64,000 bases of DNA from CAYTLW01 sp964438735 (GTDB taxonomy: Bacteria > Myxococcota_A > UBA9042), in the NCBI GenBank assembly GCA_964438735.1, contig CAYTLW010000014.1:1-64000 (forward strand), read 5' to 3'. Positions 53,481 to 63,059 of the stretch are shown here, one piece after another. The translations under genes and the position numbers were made by a program. Below the pieces are notes generated by a model that saw only the letters and a list, made by a program, of their open reading frames with translations, did no database searches and was not told the DNA's origin. Position 1 is the stretch's first letter. Each line of letters starts with the position of its first letter.

Positions 53481-55577
53481 TCAGCTCAACTGACCGCGCA
53501 GGCTGCGAACCAGGCGCTTGAGTTCTGCGTTGCGACCGCTGCAGGCGTCCAGGCTCTCCTGCATCAATTCCATGCCCTCGGAACGCTCGTCGGCATCGTC
53601 ACTGCGAATCTGCTCGAACGCGTCGGACAGCTGCATGAAGTCGTTTCGGAAGCTCGACACCGCGCCGTTCAGGTCGCCGACCATCTGCGAAAGCTCGGTC
53701 AGGTCTGCGCCGCCGGCATCGCCACCGCTGGCCTGGGCCGCAGTCAGGGACTCTTCGGCGCGGGCAAGCTGACCCTTCAGGGCATCCAACTCGCCGCGAA
53801 GGGCGTCTTCAGCGGCGCCATTGTCGCCTGCCGAACCGCGTGCATCTGCGGCATCCTTGCGGGCGTCGTCCAGGTCCTTGAGCAGCTTCTTGATGCGCTT
53901 CATGTTGGCGCTTTGTGCGGCCTCCAGGTCCTCGCGATCGGCGTTGGCGGCCTTGAGGTCCTTGCGCGCCTTTTCGAGCTCGGCGGGGTCGGCGGCCGGG
54001 GCATCGCTCGCCTCAGCGACCTGCGCCTGCAGCGCTGTCACTTGATCGCGCAGCTTGGCCAGCTCCGCCGTATCCGCTTCGTTGGACTGACCGGCGGCGG
54101 CCTTGGCGGCCTTCAGTTCGCCTTCCAGTTCGGCGATTCGCGCCACGCTGGCGGCGTCGGCCTCGGCGGACTCTCCGGCGGCGGCTGCTGCCGACTCGGC
54201 GGTCTCGGCACGCTTGTTGGCGGCGGCCAGATCACCCTGCACCTGGGCCAACTCAGACTTCAGGGAATCGACCTCGGCTTTGGCCGCCTCCACGGCCGCG
54301 GCCTGGGCGTCGTAATCCGCCTGCGAGACCGACGGGCCCTTGGCAGAGGCCTCAGCAGCGGTGGACTTGAGCTGCGCGACCTGGTCCTCGAGCGCCTTGC
54401 GACTGGCCTGGGTGGCTTCGTTCTGCGAGCGAAGCATGCCGGCCAACTCCTCGGCGTTGCGGCGACCTGCGCGGGCTTCCTCGTACTTCTCCTGGGCATG
54501 CTCGAGATCGTGCTTGGCGGTATCGAGTTGCGATTGGATTTCGGTCAGCGCCGCCTCGTCGACCTGGCCGCCGGCAGGTGCGGCCGCCAGCTGCTCGCGC
54601 AGCGAGTCGAGTTCCGTCGCCGACGCCTGCACCTGCGCCTCGTTTTCTGTGGCCTTGGCCTGGGCTTCGTCCAGCTGGCCCTTGAGCTCGTCGACCTCCG
54701 CCAACGCCTTGTCGGCCTCGTCGCGCGCGCTGTCGGCGTCCTCACAGGCCTTCTCAAACTCTTCGCGCAACTGGCCGACCTCGCCGGCGGCTACGCGCAG
54801 CTGCTCGACCTCTGCCTGCAGGGCGTTGAGCTTCTCTTCGCCGCCAGCGCCGTCTTCCATGCGCTTGCTTAGCGACTCGAGTTCGATCTCCAGGCCCTGA
54901 ATCTTCGCGTCTCGCTGCTCGAGATCACCGGCCAGGCGCTCCACATCGCCGCGTAGACTTTCGATCACTTCGGCGTCCGCTTCGGCCAGCGGCGGATCAT
55001 CCGGCAGCGGCTCGAAGTCGTCCACGTAGTCGTCCACCTCGGGCTCGTCGAAGTCGGCCATCGGCGGCGGCGGGATCGGATCGGCGGCCGGCGGAGGTGG
55101 GATGTCCGCGCCACCGGGGGGCGGTGGAATGTCGTCCATAGGGGCCGGCTCTTCCCAGCCGCCCGCATCGGCAAATCGCGTCGCTTCGACGTCTTCGTCG
55201 CCGTAGTCGATCACCTCGTCGATGGTGTCCTCATAGCCTTCGGGCGCGCCGCCCTGGGCCCGGCGCAGATCTTCTTCGTCCAGATCGAAGCGCATCTCGA
55301 AGTTGCCGCACATGAAGAACTCGCCGTCATCGAGCGAGACCGGATCCTGCGGCGACAGGCGGTTGTTCTGGTAGTACGTGCCGTTGGACGAACCATTGTC
55401 CTGCAACCAGTAGCTCTCGCCGTCGAAGAAGACGCGGGCATGCTGGCGCGAGACGCTCTGGGTAGAGGTCCGGATCCCGCACGATCGATGTCGACCGACC
55501 ATGACCTCGGGATTGTCCTCACCGACGACCATCTCAAGAGGTTCACCACTGTCACCGATGTAGCTGATGCGTGCCAC
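53481..55577 (-). CDS. FHA-domain protein with long coiled coil
   Basis: The 698-residue protein has an N-terminal FHA domain (VMVGRHRSCGIRT, VSRQHARVF, DNGSSNGTYYQNNRL; residues 25-95) and an acidic linker with poly-Pro clusters (IPPPPGGADIPPPP). A coiled coil of roughly 450 residues, rich in Ala, Glu and Leu, follows, ending in a short globular C-terminus (LTELSQMVGDLNGAVSSFRN). It has no membrane segment. The start is GTG 55577: AGGAGG lies seven bases before it, whereas it is only one base from the ATG at 55583. FHA plus long coil suggests a cytoplasmic scaffold recruited by phosphothreonine, here paired with a PilZ protein. Confidence 0.88.
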   Translation of the reverse strand: MARISYIGDSGEPLEMVVGEDNPEVMVGRHRSCGIRTSTQSVSRQHARVFFDGESYWLQDNGSSNGTYYQNNRLSPQDPVSLDDGEFFMCGNFEMRFDLDEEDLRRAQGGAPEGYEDTIDEVIDYGDEDVEATRFADAGGWEEPAPMDDIPPPPGGADIPPPPAADPIPPPPMADFDEPEVDDYVDDFEPLPDDPPLAEADAEVIESLRGDVERLAGDLEQRDAKIQGLEIELESLSKRMEDGAGGEEKLNALQAEVEQLRVAAGEVGQLREEFEKACEDADSARDEADKALAEVDELKGQLDEAQAKATENEAQVQASATELDSLREQLAAAPAGGQVDEAALTEIQSQLDTAKHDLEHAQEKYEEARAGRRNAEELAGMLRSQNEATQASRKALEDQVAQLKSTAAEASAKGPSVSQADYDAQAAAVEAAKAEVDSLKSELAQVQGDLAAANKRAETAESAAAAAGESAEADAASVARIAELEGELKAAKAAAGQSNEADTAELAKLRDQVTALQAQVAEASDAPAADPAELEKARKDLKAANADREDLEAAQSANMKRIKKLLKDLDDARKDAADARGSAGDNGAAEDALRGELDALKGQLARAEESLTAAQASGGDAGGADLTELSQMVGDLNGAVSSFRNDFMQLSDAFEQIRSDDADERSEGMELMQESLDACSGRNAELKRLVRSLRGQLS

Positions 55578-55952
55578 AGGCATCCCTCCTGGGCGGCGGC
55601 CCTGCCACCGCTGCGGCTCCCTTGACGCTTTCGCGAGCAGCCGACGACGGCGCATGAACCGGAATTCCGCTCCCGGTCTTGCGTCCGGTGCGCGAAACTA
55701 GCAAACGACAGGGCGCCGTTCAATGCCTCGGCATGGCCTTGTTTGCAGGTGGTTTTTCGTCCGAGGCCCGGGTTTTTCCTCGCTGGACCTTGACAGCATG
55801 CCCCCCCAACCTAACTTGCGATTGCGAGGCGGCCCAGAATAGGCCTGTAATCTCGCATATGTATGGCAAGATCGGGGGCAAATCGCGCCCGCTCGAAGCG
55901 CCGCATCCCCAGGCTGGCAGGTCGCCACCGGGCGACCCAGCGGGAGACGAAC
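55578..55952. other. Divergent intergenic region between FHA/coiled-coil gene and dnaK
   Basis: The 375 bases contain a promoter candidate for dnaK (55790-55817). No CIRCE element (TTAGCACTC-N9-GAGTGCTAA) is present, so HrcA control is not indicated. No gene is supported; open frames here lack ribosome-binding sites. Confidence 0.5.
55790..55817 (+). promoter_or_regulatory. Promoter candidate for dnaK
   Basis: TTGACA (55790-55795), 16 bases, TAACTT (55812-55817). The CCTTGACA start is also compatible with a sigma-32-type -35, so heat-shock sigma control is possible. The leader to ATG 55953 would be about 128 bases. Confidence 0.45.
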
Positions 55953-57875
55953 ATGGGAAAGATTATCGGAATCGACCTCGGAACCACCAACTCGGTCGTC
56001 GCGGTCATGGAAGGTGGCAAGCCGAAGGTCATCGCCAACCAGGAAGGCAATCGCACGACACCCTCCGTGGTGGCGTGGAATGACAAGGGAGAGGTCCTTG
56101 TCGGGCAGATCGCGCTGCGCCAGGCGGTCGTGAATCCGGAGAACACGGTGTTCTCGGCCAAGCGCCTCATCGGTCGCAAGTTCGTCGAGATCGCCGACGA
56201 TCGCAGCCACCTGCCCTACGAGGTCAAGGCTGCCGACAATGGCGACGCGCACGTGGAAGTGAGCGGCCGCCTGATGTCGCCGCCCGAGGTCTCCTCGAAG
56301 GTGCTGGCCAAACTCAAGGAGGCCGCAGAGGCCTACCTGGGTGAGACGGTCACCGAGGCCGTGATCACGGTGCCGGCCTACTTCAATGACTCGCAGCGAA
56401 GCGCCACCAAGGACTCCGGACGGATCGCCGGCCTGGACGTCAAGCGCATCGTCAACGAGCCCACCGCAGCGGCGCTGGCCTACGGGCTGGAGCAGGTTGA
56501 GGAGAAGACCATCGCGGTCTTCGATCTCGGCGGCGGCACGTTCGACATCTCGATCCTCGAGGTCTCGGATAACGTGGTCGAGGTCAAAGCGACCAACGGC
56601 GACACCCGCCTGGGCGGCGACGACATCGACGTGGCCTTGATCCAATTCCTGGTGCGCGAGTTCAAGAAGGACCAGGGAATCGATCTGGGCAACGACAAGA
56701 TGGCCATGCAGCGCCTGAAGGAGGCCGCCGAGAAGGCCAAGCGCGAGCTGTCGACGACCACGGAGACCGAGGTCAACCTGGCCTTCATCACCATGGACGC
56801 CAGCGGCCCCAAGCACCTGCAGCAGCGAATCTCCCGGGCCACCCTGGAGCAGCTCTGCGAGGATATCTTCACGCGCATCCACGAGCCCTGCCGCAAGGCA
56901 TTGGCCGACGCCGGGCGCAATACCAAGCAGATCGACGAGGTCCTGTTGGTGGGCGGCTCGACCCGCATCCCGCGCGTGCGCGACATCGTCAAGGAGATCT
57001 TCGGCAAGGAGCCCAACCAGTCGGTCAACCCCGACGAGGTGGTGGCCCTGGGCGCCGCTGTTCAGGCGGGTGTGCTCGCGGGCGACGTCAAGGACATGCT
57101 CCTGCTCGACGTCACGCCCCTGTCGCTGGGTGTGGAGACCATGGGCGGCATCATGACCGTGCTGGTCAAGCGCAATACGACCATCCCCCACCGCAAGGCC
57201 GAGATCTTCTCGACCGCCGAAGATGGCCAGCATGCGGTCACGATCAAGGTCCTCCAGGGCGAGCGTGAGATGGCCCGCGCCAACAAGTTGCTGGGTCAGT
57301 TCAACCTCGAGGGCATCCCGCCGGCGCCGCGCGGCGTGCCACAGGTCGAGGTCACCTTCGACATCGACGCCAACGGCATCCTGCACGTGTCGGCCAAGGA
57401 TAAGGCCACGGGCAAGGAGCAGAAGATCACCGTGCAGGGCGGCAGCGGCCTGAGCGAAGAAGAGGTCCAGGACCTGGTCAAGGAAGCCGAGAAGCACGCC
57501 GACGAGGACAAGGCGGCAAAGGAGCGCGCCGAGACGCGCAACCAGGCCGACGCCACCGTCTACCAGATGGAGAAGATGCTCACGGAGCATGGCGACAAGC
57601 TGCCCGAGGGCGACAAGGGCACGGTGGAAGCCGCGCTCGAGAAGGCCCGCGAAGCCCTCAAGGGCGATGACGTCGAGGCCATCAAGGCCAGCCAGGAAGA
57701 GCTGAAGCAGGCGGCCTACAAGCTGTCCGAGGTCATGTACGCCCAGCAGGGCGGCGAGCCCGAGGGTGGCGCGCCCGGCCCCGACGGCCCGACCCCGCCG
57801 CCAGCAGGCGACGCCAAGGTCGATGATTCCAAGGGCGGCGACGACGTCGTCGACGCCGAGTTCGAGGTGAACTAG
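55953..57875 (+). CDS. dnaK: Chaperone protein DnaK (Hsp70)
   Basis: At 640 residues this is a full DnaK: the ATPase domain has IGIDLGTTNSVVAVMEGG, VITVPAYFNDSQRSATKDSG, AVFDLGGGTFDISILE and VLLVGGSTRIPRV, and the linker is DVKDMLLLDVTPLSLG. The substrate-binding domain follows, and the tail ends DDVVDAEFEVN, close to the usual EEVKDD-like acidic end. It drives ATP-dependent protein folding with J-domain and GrpE partners. GGGAG lies six bases before ATG 55953. A CbpA-type J protein follows 170 bases on; grpE is not in the window. Confidence 0.98.
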   Translation: MGKIIGIDLGTTNSVVAVMEGGKPKVIANQEGNRTTPSVVAWNDKGEVLVGQIALRQAVVNPENTVFSAKRLIGRKFVEIADDRSHLPYEVKAADNGDAHVEVSGRLMSPPEVSSKVLAKLKEAAEAYLGETVTEAVITVPAYFNDSQRSATKDSGRIAGLDVKRIVNEPTAAALAYGLEQVEEKTIAVFDLGGGTFDISILEVSDNVVEVKATNGDTRLGGDDIDVALIQFLVREFKKDQGIDLGNDKMAMQRLKEAAEKAKRELSTTTETEVNLAFITMDASGPKHLQQRISRATLEQLCEDIFTRIHEPCRKALADAGRNTKQIDEVLLVGGSTRIPRVRDIVKEIFGKEPNQSVNPDEVVALGAAVQAGVLAGDVKDMLLLDVTPLSLGVETMGGIMTVLVKRNTTIPHRKAEIFSTAEDGQHAVTIKVLQGEREMARANKLLGQFNLEGIPPAPRGVPQVEVTFDIDANGILHVSAKDKATGKEQKITVQGGSGLSEEEVQDLVKEAEKHADEDKAAKERAETRNQADATVYQMEKMLTEHGDKLPEGDKGTVEAALEKAREALKGDDVEAIKASQEELKQAAYKLSEVMYAQQGGEPEGGAPGPDGPTPPPAGDAKVDDSKGGDDVVDAEFEVN

Positions 57876-58044
57876 ATGTCCGAGGCGCAAGTGGTGAGCC
57901 GGTCAGGGCGGCGAGGTGCAAGCCAGGTGGCTAGGGCAGACCGAAGGAATAGCCGAGCTATTTCGAGAGGCTGCCGGAGCCGCATGGCGCAGTCAGATCG
58001 TCGTCTTGGACGGATTGCCATCTCAGCCGAGGACATCTAGCTTC

Positions 58045-58977
<933 letters not shown>

Positions 58978-59017
58978 CTCTCCCGTTGTCCCAGCGCGTG
59001 CACGCTGCCGACCGCGC

Positions 59018-59046
59018 TTGACAGGGGCGGTCCGGGGCAGGACATT
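59018..59046 (+). promoter_or_regulatory. Promoter candidate for the glucodextranase-C/barrel/tail-tube operon
   Basis: TTGACA (59018-59023), a 17-base spacer and GACATT (59041-59046). It lies about 45 bases before the first gene of the operon. Confidence 0.4.
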
Positions 59047-59088
59047 GCGTGCGCCCAAATCGCGCCGTGCGCGCTTTTCCGGAGCATC

Positions 59089-59922
59089 ATGATGAACAAG
59101 ATCGCCGTCGCTCTCGCCAGTTTCGTCGCCATCGCCATGCTGGCGACCGCGGCCCTGGCCGCCGACCCGGTCAAGAAGATCAAGCTCAGCGATCCCGCGG
59201 GTGACGACAAGGGGCCGGGAACCTACATCTACCCGTCCAACTCGGTCTACACCGCCGGCAGCTTCGACCTGCGCGGCCTGCAGGTCATCGACAAGGGCTC
59301 CACGATCGAGTTCCGCGTCGAGGTGGGCACCCGGGTCAAGGATCCCTGGAACTCCAAGGAGTGGGATGGCAACGGCTTCTCGCTCCAATTCGTACAGATC
59401 TACATCGACACCGATCACAAGGCGGGCTCGGGCTTCACCAGCACCCTGCCTGGGCTGGGCAAGCTCAGCCTGGCCGCCGACCAGGCCTGGGATAAGGTCG
59501 TACTGATCTCACCGCAGGGTAAGCAGCGCCTCAAGTCCGAGGTGCGCTACAAGGCCGGCAAGATGGCCAAGGCAGCCGTGATCCCGAAGACGACGCGGGC
59601 CCGGGGCAAGAAGTTGATCGCCGTGGTCAAGAAGTCCGACCTCGGCCAGCCCACCAAGGCCTGGGGACTGCAGGCTGTGATGCAATCCAACGAAGGCTTC
59701 CCCAAGGGCAAGGACATCCTCACGCGGCCGGTCAACGAGGTTCGCGGCGAGCATCGCTTCGGCGGCGGACACGACACGAGTTGCGATCCGCAGGTGATCG
59801 ACATCTTCGCCGGCAAGGCTGCCGGCTCGGCCTCAGAGGTCGCCGCTCAGAAGAGCGCGCTGGCCTGGAAGTGCGGCAGCAAGGTGGCCACCCTGCCGAT
59901 GATCTACCCGTTCGCTCGCTGA
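59089..59922 (+). CDS. Secreted protein similar to the C-terminal module of glucodextranase
   Basis: The 277-residue product has a signal peptide cleaved near ALAA (residue 24). The mature part starts with DPAGDDKGPGTYIYPSNSVY and TAGSFDLRGLQV, then PWNSKEWDGNGFSLQFVQIYID and AWDKVVLISPQGK. This pattern matches the glucodextranase C-terminal (SLH-like, carbohydrate- or membrane-associated) module, which also occurs alone in archaea and bacteria. The C-terminal end has two cysteines (TSCDPQ, WKCGSK) likely forming a disulfide. GGAG lies four bases before ATG 59089 and seven before ATG 59092, so either may start. It is the first gene of a three-gene operon with a barrel and a tail-tube fusion. 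Confidence 0.82.
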   Translation: MMNKIAVALASFVAIAMLATAALAADPVKKIKLSDPAGDDKGPGTYIYPSNSVYTAGSFDLRGLQVIDKGSTIEFRVEVGTRVKDPWNSKEWDGNGFSLQFVQIYIDTDHKAGSGFTSTLPGLGKLSLAADQAWDKVVLISPQGKQRLKSEVRYKAGKMAKAAVIPKTTRARGKKLIAVVKKSDLGQPTKAWGLQAVMQSNEGFPKGKDILTRPVNEVRGEHRFGGGHDTSCDPQVIDIFAGKAAGSASEVAAQKSALAWKCGSKVATLPMIYPFAR

Positions 59923-59941
59923 CGCGACACCGAGGGCACCC

Positions 59942-61894
59942 ATGGCTCGACCCCGGCAAGGCCTGGTTGCGATCGCACTGTCTGCAGGCCTGTTGATGGC
60001 CAGCGGACAGGCGCACGCCGACCTGAGCAAGTTCGACATCTCGGCCCGCATCTATACCAAGCACCTGTACACCAATGACGACACGCAGGGCTTGCTGTGG
60101 TTGGGCAATCCGTTCTGGAATGACCAGATCGCCGGCGGCAACGGCGTCGGCAGCGAGTTCGAGCTGACCTTCAAAGGTCGGGTCAGCGATTTTGTCGCCG
60201 CGGGCGCCCGCCTGTCGTCCCGTTTCGGCGAGCGCTGGCAGGACTACTGGGAGAGCGGCAACCGGATGTATGGCGACGTGGAGAACACCTCGGGTGACTC
60301 CGCTGGCATGAATCGCGCCGCGTACATGAAGTTGCGCGGCACATGGATTCAACTGCAGCCCAAGATCCCCTACGTCGACTGGGTGCGCGTGGGCTCCTCC
60401 GATCTCGCCATGTTCAACCCATGGACCATCGGCAAGCTGCGCTACATCGATCGCGACAACGGCAAGGGCTACTTCATGCGCGGCTGGCTCGGTGCCGACC
60501 GGCAGGCCACCTGGCTGCTGGCCGCCGTGGCCCTGCCCAAGCTCTGGGTGGGCCCCTGGTGGTCCACGGGATTGGGCGATCCGGCACTGGAGAACCCATT
60601 CTGGGCGCGAGATTGGGCTTACGCCGCCACCTTCCGCTGGCAGGCCGCCGAGGGCTCGGTGATACGCCTGGTCGGCGACATCACGCAGGATCTGGAGGTG
60701 GATCCGGCCGACCCCGACGCGGTGGGGTCCGCCAACCCCAACTGCACGGACAAGCTGGGGCATGCAATCCCCGGTTGCCAGGCGGATCATGCCGTCGACT
60801 TCTACAACCGTTACAACTCGGTCAACGCCACCGCGCAGCTGGACCAGGAGTTGGGTGAAGCCGGCAGACTGGACGCCCTTGTTGGCTACAGCAGGCAGCG
60901 GATCGACGCCAGCCGCACGGCCAACGGCGTGGCCCTGAATCAGGGCATCTCGCCCATCGCCTACCAGGATAGCGATGCCTTCGCCGCCCGCTTACGCCTG
61001 CTTTCAGATGACCCATTCGAGACCGGCGTCTCGTTCAAGGCCGAGTACTTCAACATCGGCCAGGACTGGAACGCCATCTTCGGCGCCCGCCGCGAAGCCG
61101 ACGTCCTGCTGACCGACGGAGTGCTCGGCGGCGGGCAGCTGCCCACGCTCAACCTGGCCAACGAGTTCATCGACTTCGGCGAGGGCTGGGTCGAGTCCTG
61201 CGTGGGCTGGCATGGGGGCACCGCGATCGTCGAATACAACAACGATGACGGCGACCTGAAGCTGCTCGCAGAGTTCACGATGCTGTTCTACAACACCGAC
61301 GCGCAGGACCGCGATACGGACACGATCTACCCGGACTTCCTGCACAGCGATGGCTACACGGACATCGGGCTGTATGACTACGCCAACACCAGCGATCGCG
61401 GCCGCGACCCGCGATCGGTCTACCACGACAACCAGTGGCGCCGGACTCGGATCAGCGTACTGCGGGGCGTCAAGACGTTCGACGTCGGCCGCGATCTGGA
61501 GCTGCACTTCAAGGCCAAGTACGTGTTTGATGAGGACTTTCGGTGCACGGACACGACTCGATGCGGCGAGGGTGCGCTGGGCGATGACTACACCGGTCAC
61601 ATCTTGATCGGTCGCGTGAAACTGGCCATGCCCGTCAGTGATGGATTGAAAATTGCAGTAGGTGGACGGGTGGACCGCTGGTACGAAGACAATCGGCGCG
61701 GCACCTTGGAGTTGGGGTACGGCGACGACGAAACCAGGCGACATGCCGGCTTCCTCGAAGCGGGCTACCAATTCGGTGGATTGCGGGCAGCCTGGCATGT
61801 GGAGTACGTTCACAAGGACCAACAGCGCGAGCGCGAGAGCGACCAGCTGTGGGCGGTGTGGCGATCGAAGGCCACGGTAGAGGTTGCCTGGTAG
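59942..61894 (+). CDS. Outer-membrane beta-barrel protein of unknown specificity
   Basis: The 650-residue product has a signal peptide (cleavage after AHA, residue 26). It then has many amphipathic strands rich in Tyr, Trp and Gly (ISARIYTKHLYTND, EFELTFKGRVSDFVAAGARL, HAGFLEAGYQFGGLRAAWHVEYV). It ends ATVEVAW with a terminal Trp; terminal aromatics favour BamA-dependent insertion. Length suggests a barrel of 16 or more strands. I do not recognise a named family, although similar long porin-like proteins occur in deltaproteobacteria. It lies 19 bases after the glucodextranase-C-like gene and 15 bases before the tail-tube fusion, so all three are probably co-expressed. Confidence 0.85.
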   Translation: MARPRQGLVAIALSAGLLMASGQAHADLSKFDISARIYTKHLYTNDDTQGLLWLGNPFWNDQIAGGNGVGSEFELTFKGRVSDFVAAGARLSSRFGERWQDYWESGNRMYGDVENTSGDSAGMNRAAYMKLRGTWIQLQPKIPYVDWVRVGSSDLAMFNPWTIGKLRYIDRDNGKGYFMRGWLGADRQATWLLAAVALPKLWVGPWWSTGLGDPALENPFWARDWAYAATFRWQAAEGSVIRLVGDITQDLEVDPADPDAVGSANPNCTDKLGHAIPGCQADHAVDFYNRYNSVNATAQLDQELGEAGRLDALVGYSRQRIDASRTANGVALNQGISPIAYQDSDAFAARLRLLSDDPFETGVSFKAEYFNIGQDWNAIFGARREADVLLTDGVLGGGQLPTLNLANEFIDFGEGWVESCVGWHGGTAIVEYNNDDGDLKLLAEFTMLFYNTDAQDRDTDTIYPDFLHSDGYTDIGLYDYANTSDRGRDPRSVYHDNQWRRTRISVLRGVKTFDVGRDLELHFKAKYVFDEDFRCTDTTRCGEGALGDDYTGHILIGRVKLAMPVSDGLKIAVGGRVDRWYEDNRRGTLELGYGDDETRRHAGFLEAGYQFGGLRAAWHVEYVHKDQQRERESDQLWAVWRSKATVEVAW

Positions 61895-61909
61895 GCAAGG
61901 GGGCACTGG

Positions 61910-62992
61910 ATGAGCAAGTTCTCGGAGTCAATCGACAAAGCCAAGAACAAAGTCAAAAAGGCCACCGATGACGCGGCCAAAGACCTGAAGAAGGCACGCG
62001 AAGACGGCGAAAAGAAGATCGACGAGGCGAAGAAGACCGCCGACAAGAAGATCGACGACAGCGGTCTGCCGGATCCGGTCAAAAAGGCTGCCAAAGACGC
62101 GACCAAGGCCGGCCACAAGGCCGCCAAGAAGGCCGTCGACGAGGGCAAGAAGAAGGCCAAGGAAGCTGTCGAAGAGGCTGAGAAGAAGGCCCACGAGGCG
62201 ATCAAGGAAGCCGAGAAGAAGGCTGACGAGGCCATCGCCGAGGCCGAGAAGTTCGCCAAGAACGAGGTCAAGAAGGCCAGCGATAAGCTCAAGGACATCA
62301 TCGACGACTCCAACCTGCCCGGGCCCTTGAAGGACCTGGCCAAGAAGGGTGTCGACGAGCTCAAGAAGCTGGCCGACAAGGGCATCGACGACCTCAAGAA
62401 GGAAGCGTCGGGCATGGTCGACGACCTCAAGAAGGACGCCGACGAGATGGCCTCACACCTCAAGGACAAGGCCCTGGAGGTGCTCGGCTTCGAGAAGGAG
62501 AAGCCGGCCGTCAAGCCGCCCAAGCCGCCAGCGGTCAAGCCGCCAGCGACCACCAATACGTCGCGAAAGTTCGATCACCAGGGCGTATTCCGCTTCAAGG
62601 TACAGCTTGGCAGCATCCAGGCCGGCGCGTTCACCGCGGTGGACGGCCTGACCGCCGAGATCGAGCCCATCGAGTACCAGGGCGGCATGGACATGTACTC
62701 GCGCCAGATCCCCGGTCGGCCGAAGGTCTCGCCGGTGGTGCTCAAGAAGGGTTGGATCAACACCGCCCTGCTCTGGGACTGGATGCGCAAGACCATGGAG
62801 GGCGAGCTGAAGTTCGAGAACATCAGCCTGACCCTGGTGGCCGACGACAATCAGACCGAGCTGGTGCAGTACGACTGCCTGGACGCCTGGCCGTCACGCT
62901 GGAATGGCTTCCAGCTCGACGCCTCGAGCAGCAACGCCATGCTCGAAGAGCTGGAGCTGCAGGTCCGCGAGGTCAAGCGCATCAAGGGCTGA
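61910..62992 (+). CDS. Lysine-rich helical protein fused to a T4 gp19/contractile-injection tail-tube domain
   Basis: The 360-residue protein has two parts. Residues 1-195 are a highly charged Lys/Glu/Ala/Asp amphipathic helix like apolipoprotein or LEA proteins, with no signal peptide. Residues 196-214 are a KPPKPPAVKPP linker. Residues 223-360 match the phage tail-tube family (T4 gp19; Afp1/Pvc1-like): FRFKVQLGSIQAGAFTAVDG, YQGGMDMYSRQIPGRPKVSP, LKKGWINTALLWDWM, LVQYDCLDAWPSRWNGFQLD and ASSSNAMLEELEL. Such proteins stack as hexamers to form the inner tube of contractile particles. No sheath, baseplate, spike or ClpV/ATPase genes are near, so this is an orphan. GGGG precedes ATG 61910. Clear family match; the fusion is unusual. 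Confidence 0.85.
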   Translation: MSKFSESIDKAKNKVKKATDDAAKDLKKAREDGEKKIDEAKKTADKKIDDSGLPDPVKKAAKDATKAGHKAAKKAVDEGKKKAKEAVEEAEKKAHEAIKEAEKKADEAIAEAEKFAKNEVKKASDKLKDIIDDSNLPGPLKDLAKKGVDELKKLADKGIDDLKKEASGMVDDLKKDADEMASHLKDKALEVLGFEKEKPAVKPPKPPAVKPPATTNTSRKFDHQGVFRFKVQLGSIQAGAFTAVDGLTAEIEPIEYQGGMDMYSRQIPGRPKVSPVVLKKGWINTALLWDWMRKTMEGELKFENISLTLVADDNQTELVQYDCLDAWPSRWNGFQLDASSSNAMLEELELQVREVKRIKG

Positions 62993-63019
62993 GCGCCAGC
63001 ACATCGACGACGACGCGCG

Positions 63020-63059
63020 ACGCCGACAGGGGTTCAGACTCCTGGCGGCGTTGCCTTTT
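63020..63059 (+). terminator. Rho-independent terminator after the tail-tube fusion
   Basis: A 13-position stem (63020-63032 with 63039-63051, one A-G mismatch and one G-U pair) with loop TTCAGA is followed by TGCCTTTT. It overlaps the end of the convergent amidohydrolase gene, whose stop is at 63034-63036. Confidence 0.7.

Noticed and set aside
55578..55952. CIRCE/HrcA control of dnaK
   Set aside because: No TTAGCACTC-N9-GAGTGCTAA or close variant is present in the intergenic region.
55698..57890. 730-codon open frame antisense to dnaK
   Set aside because: Antisense frames over dnaK are a known artefact of its codon bias; the sense strand is an unmistakable DnaK.
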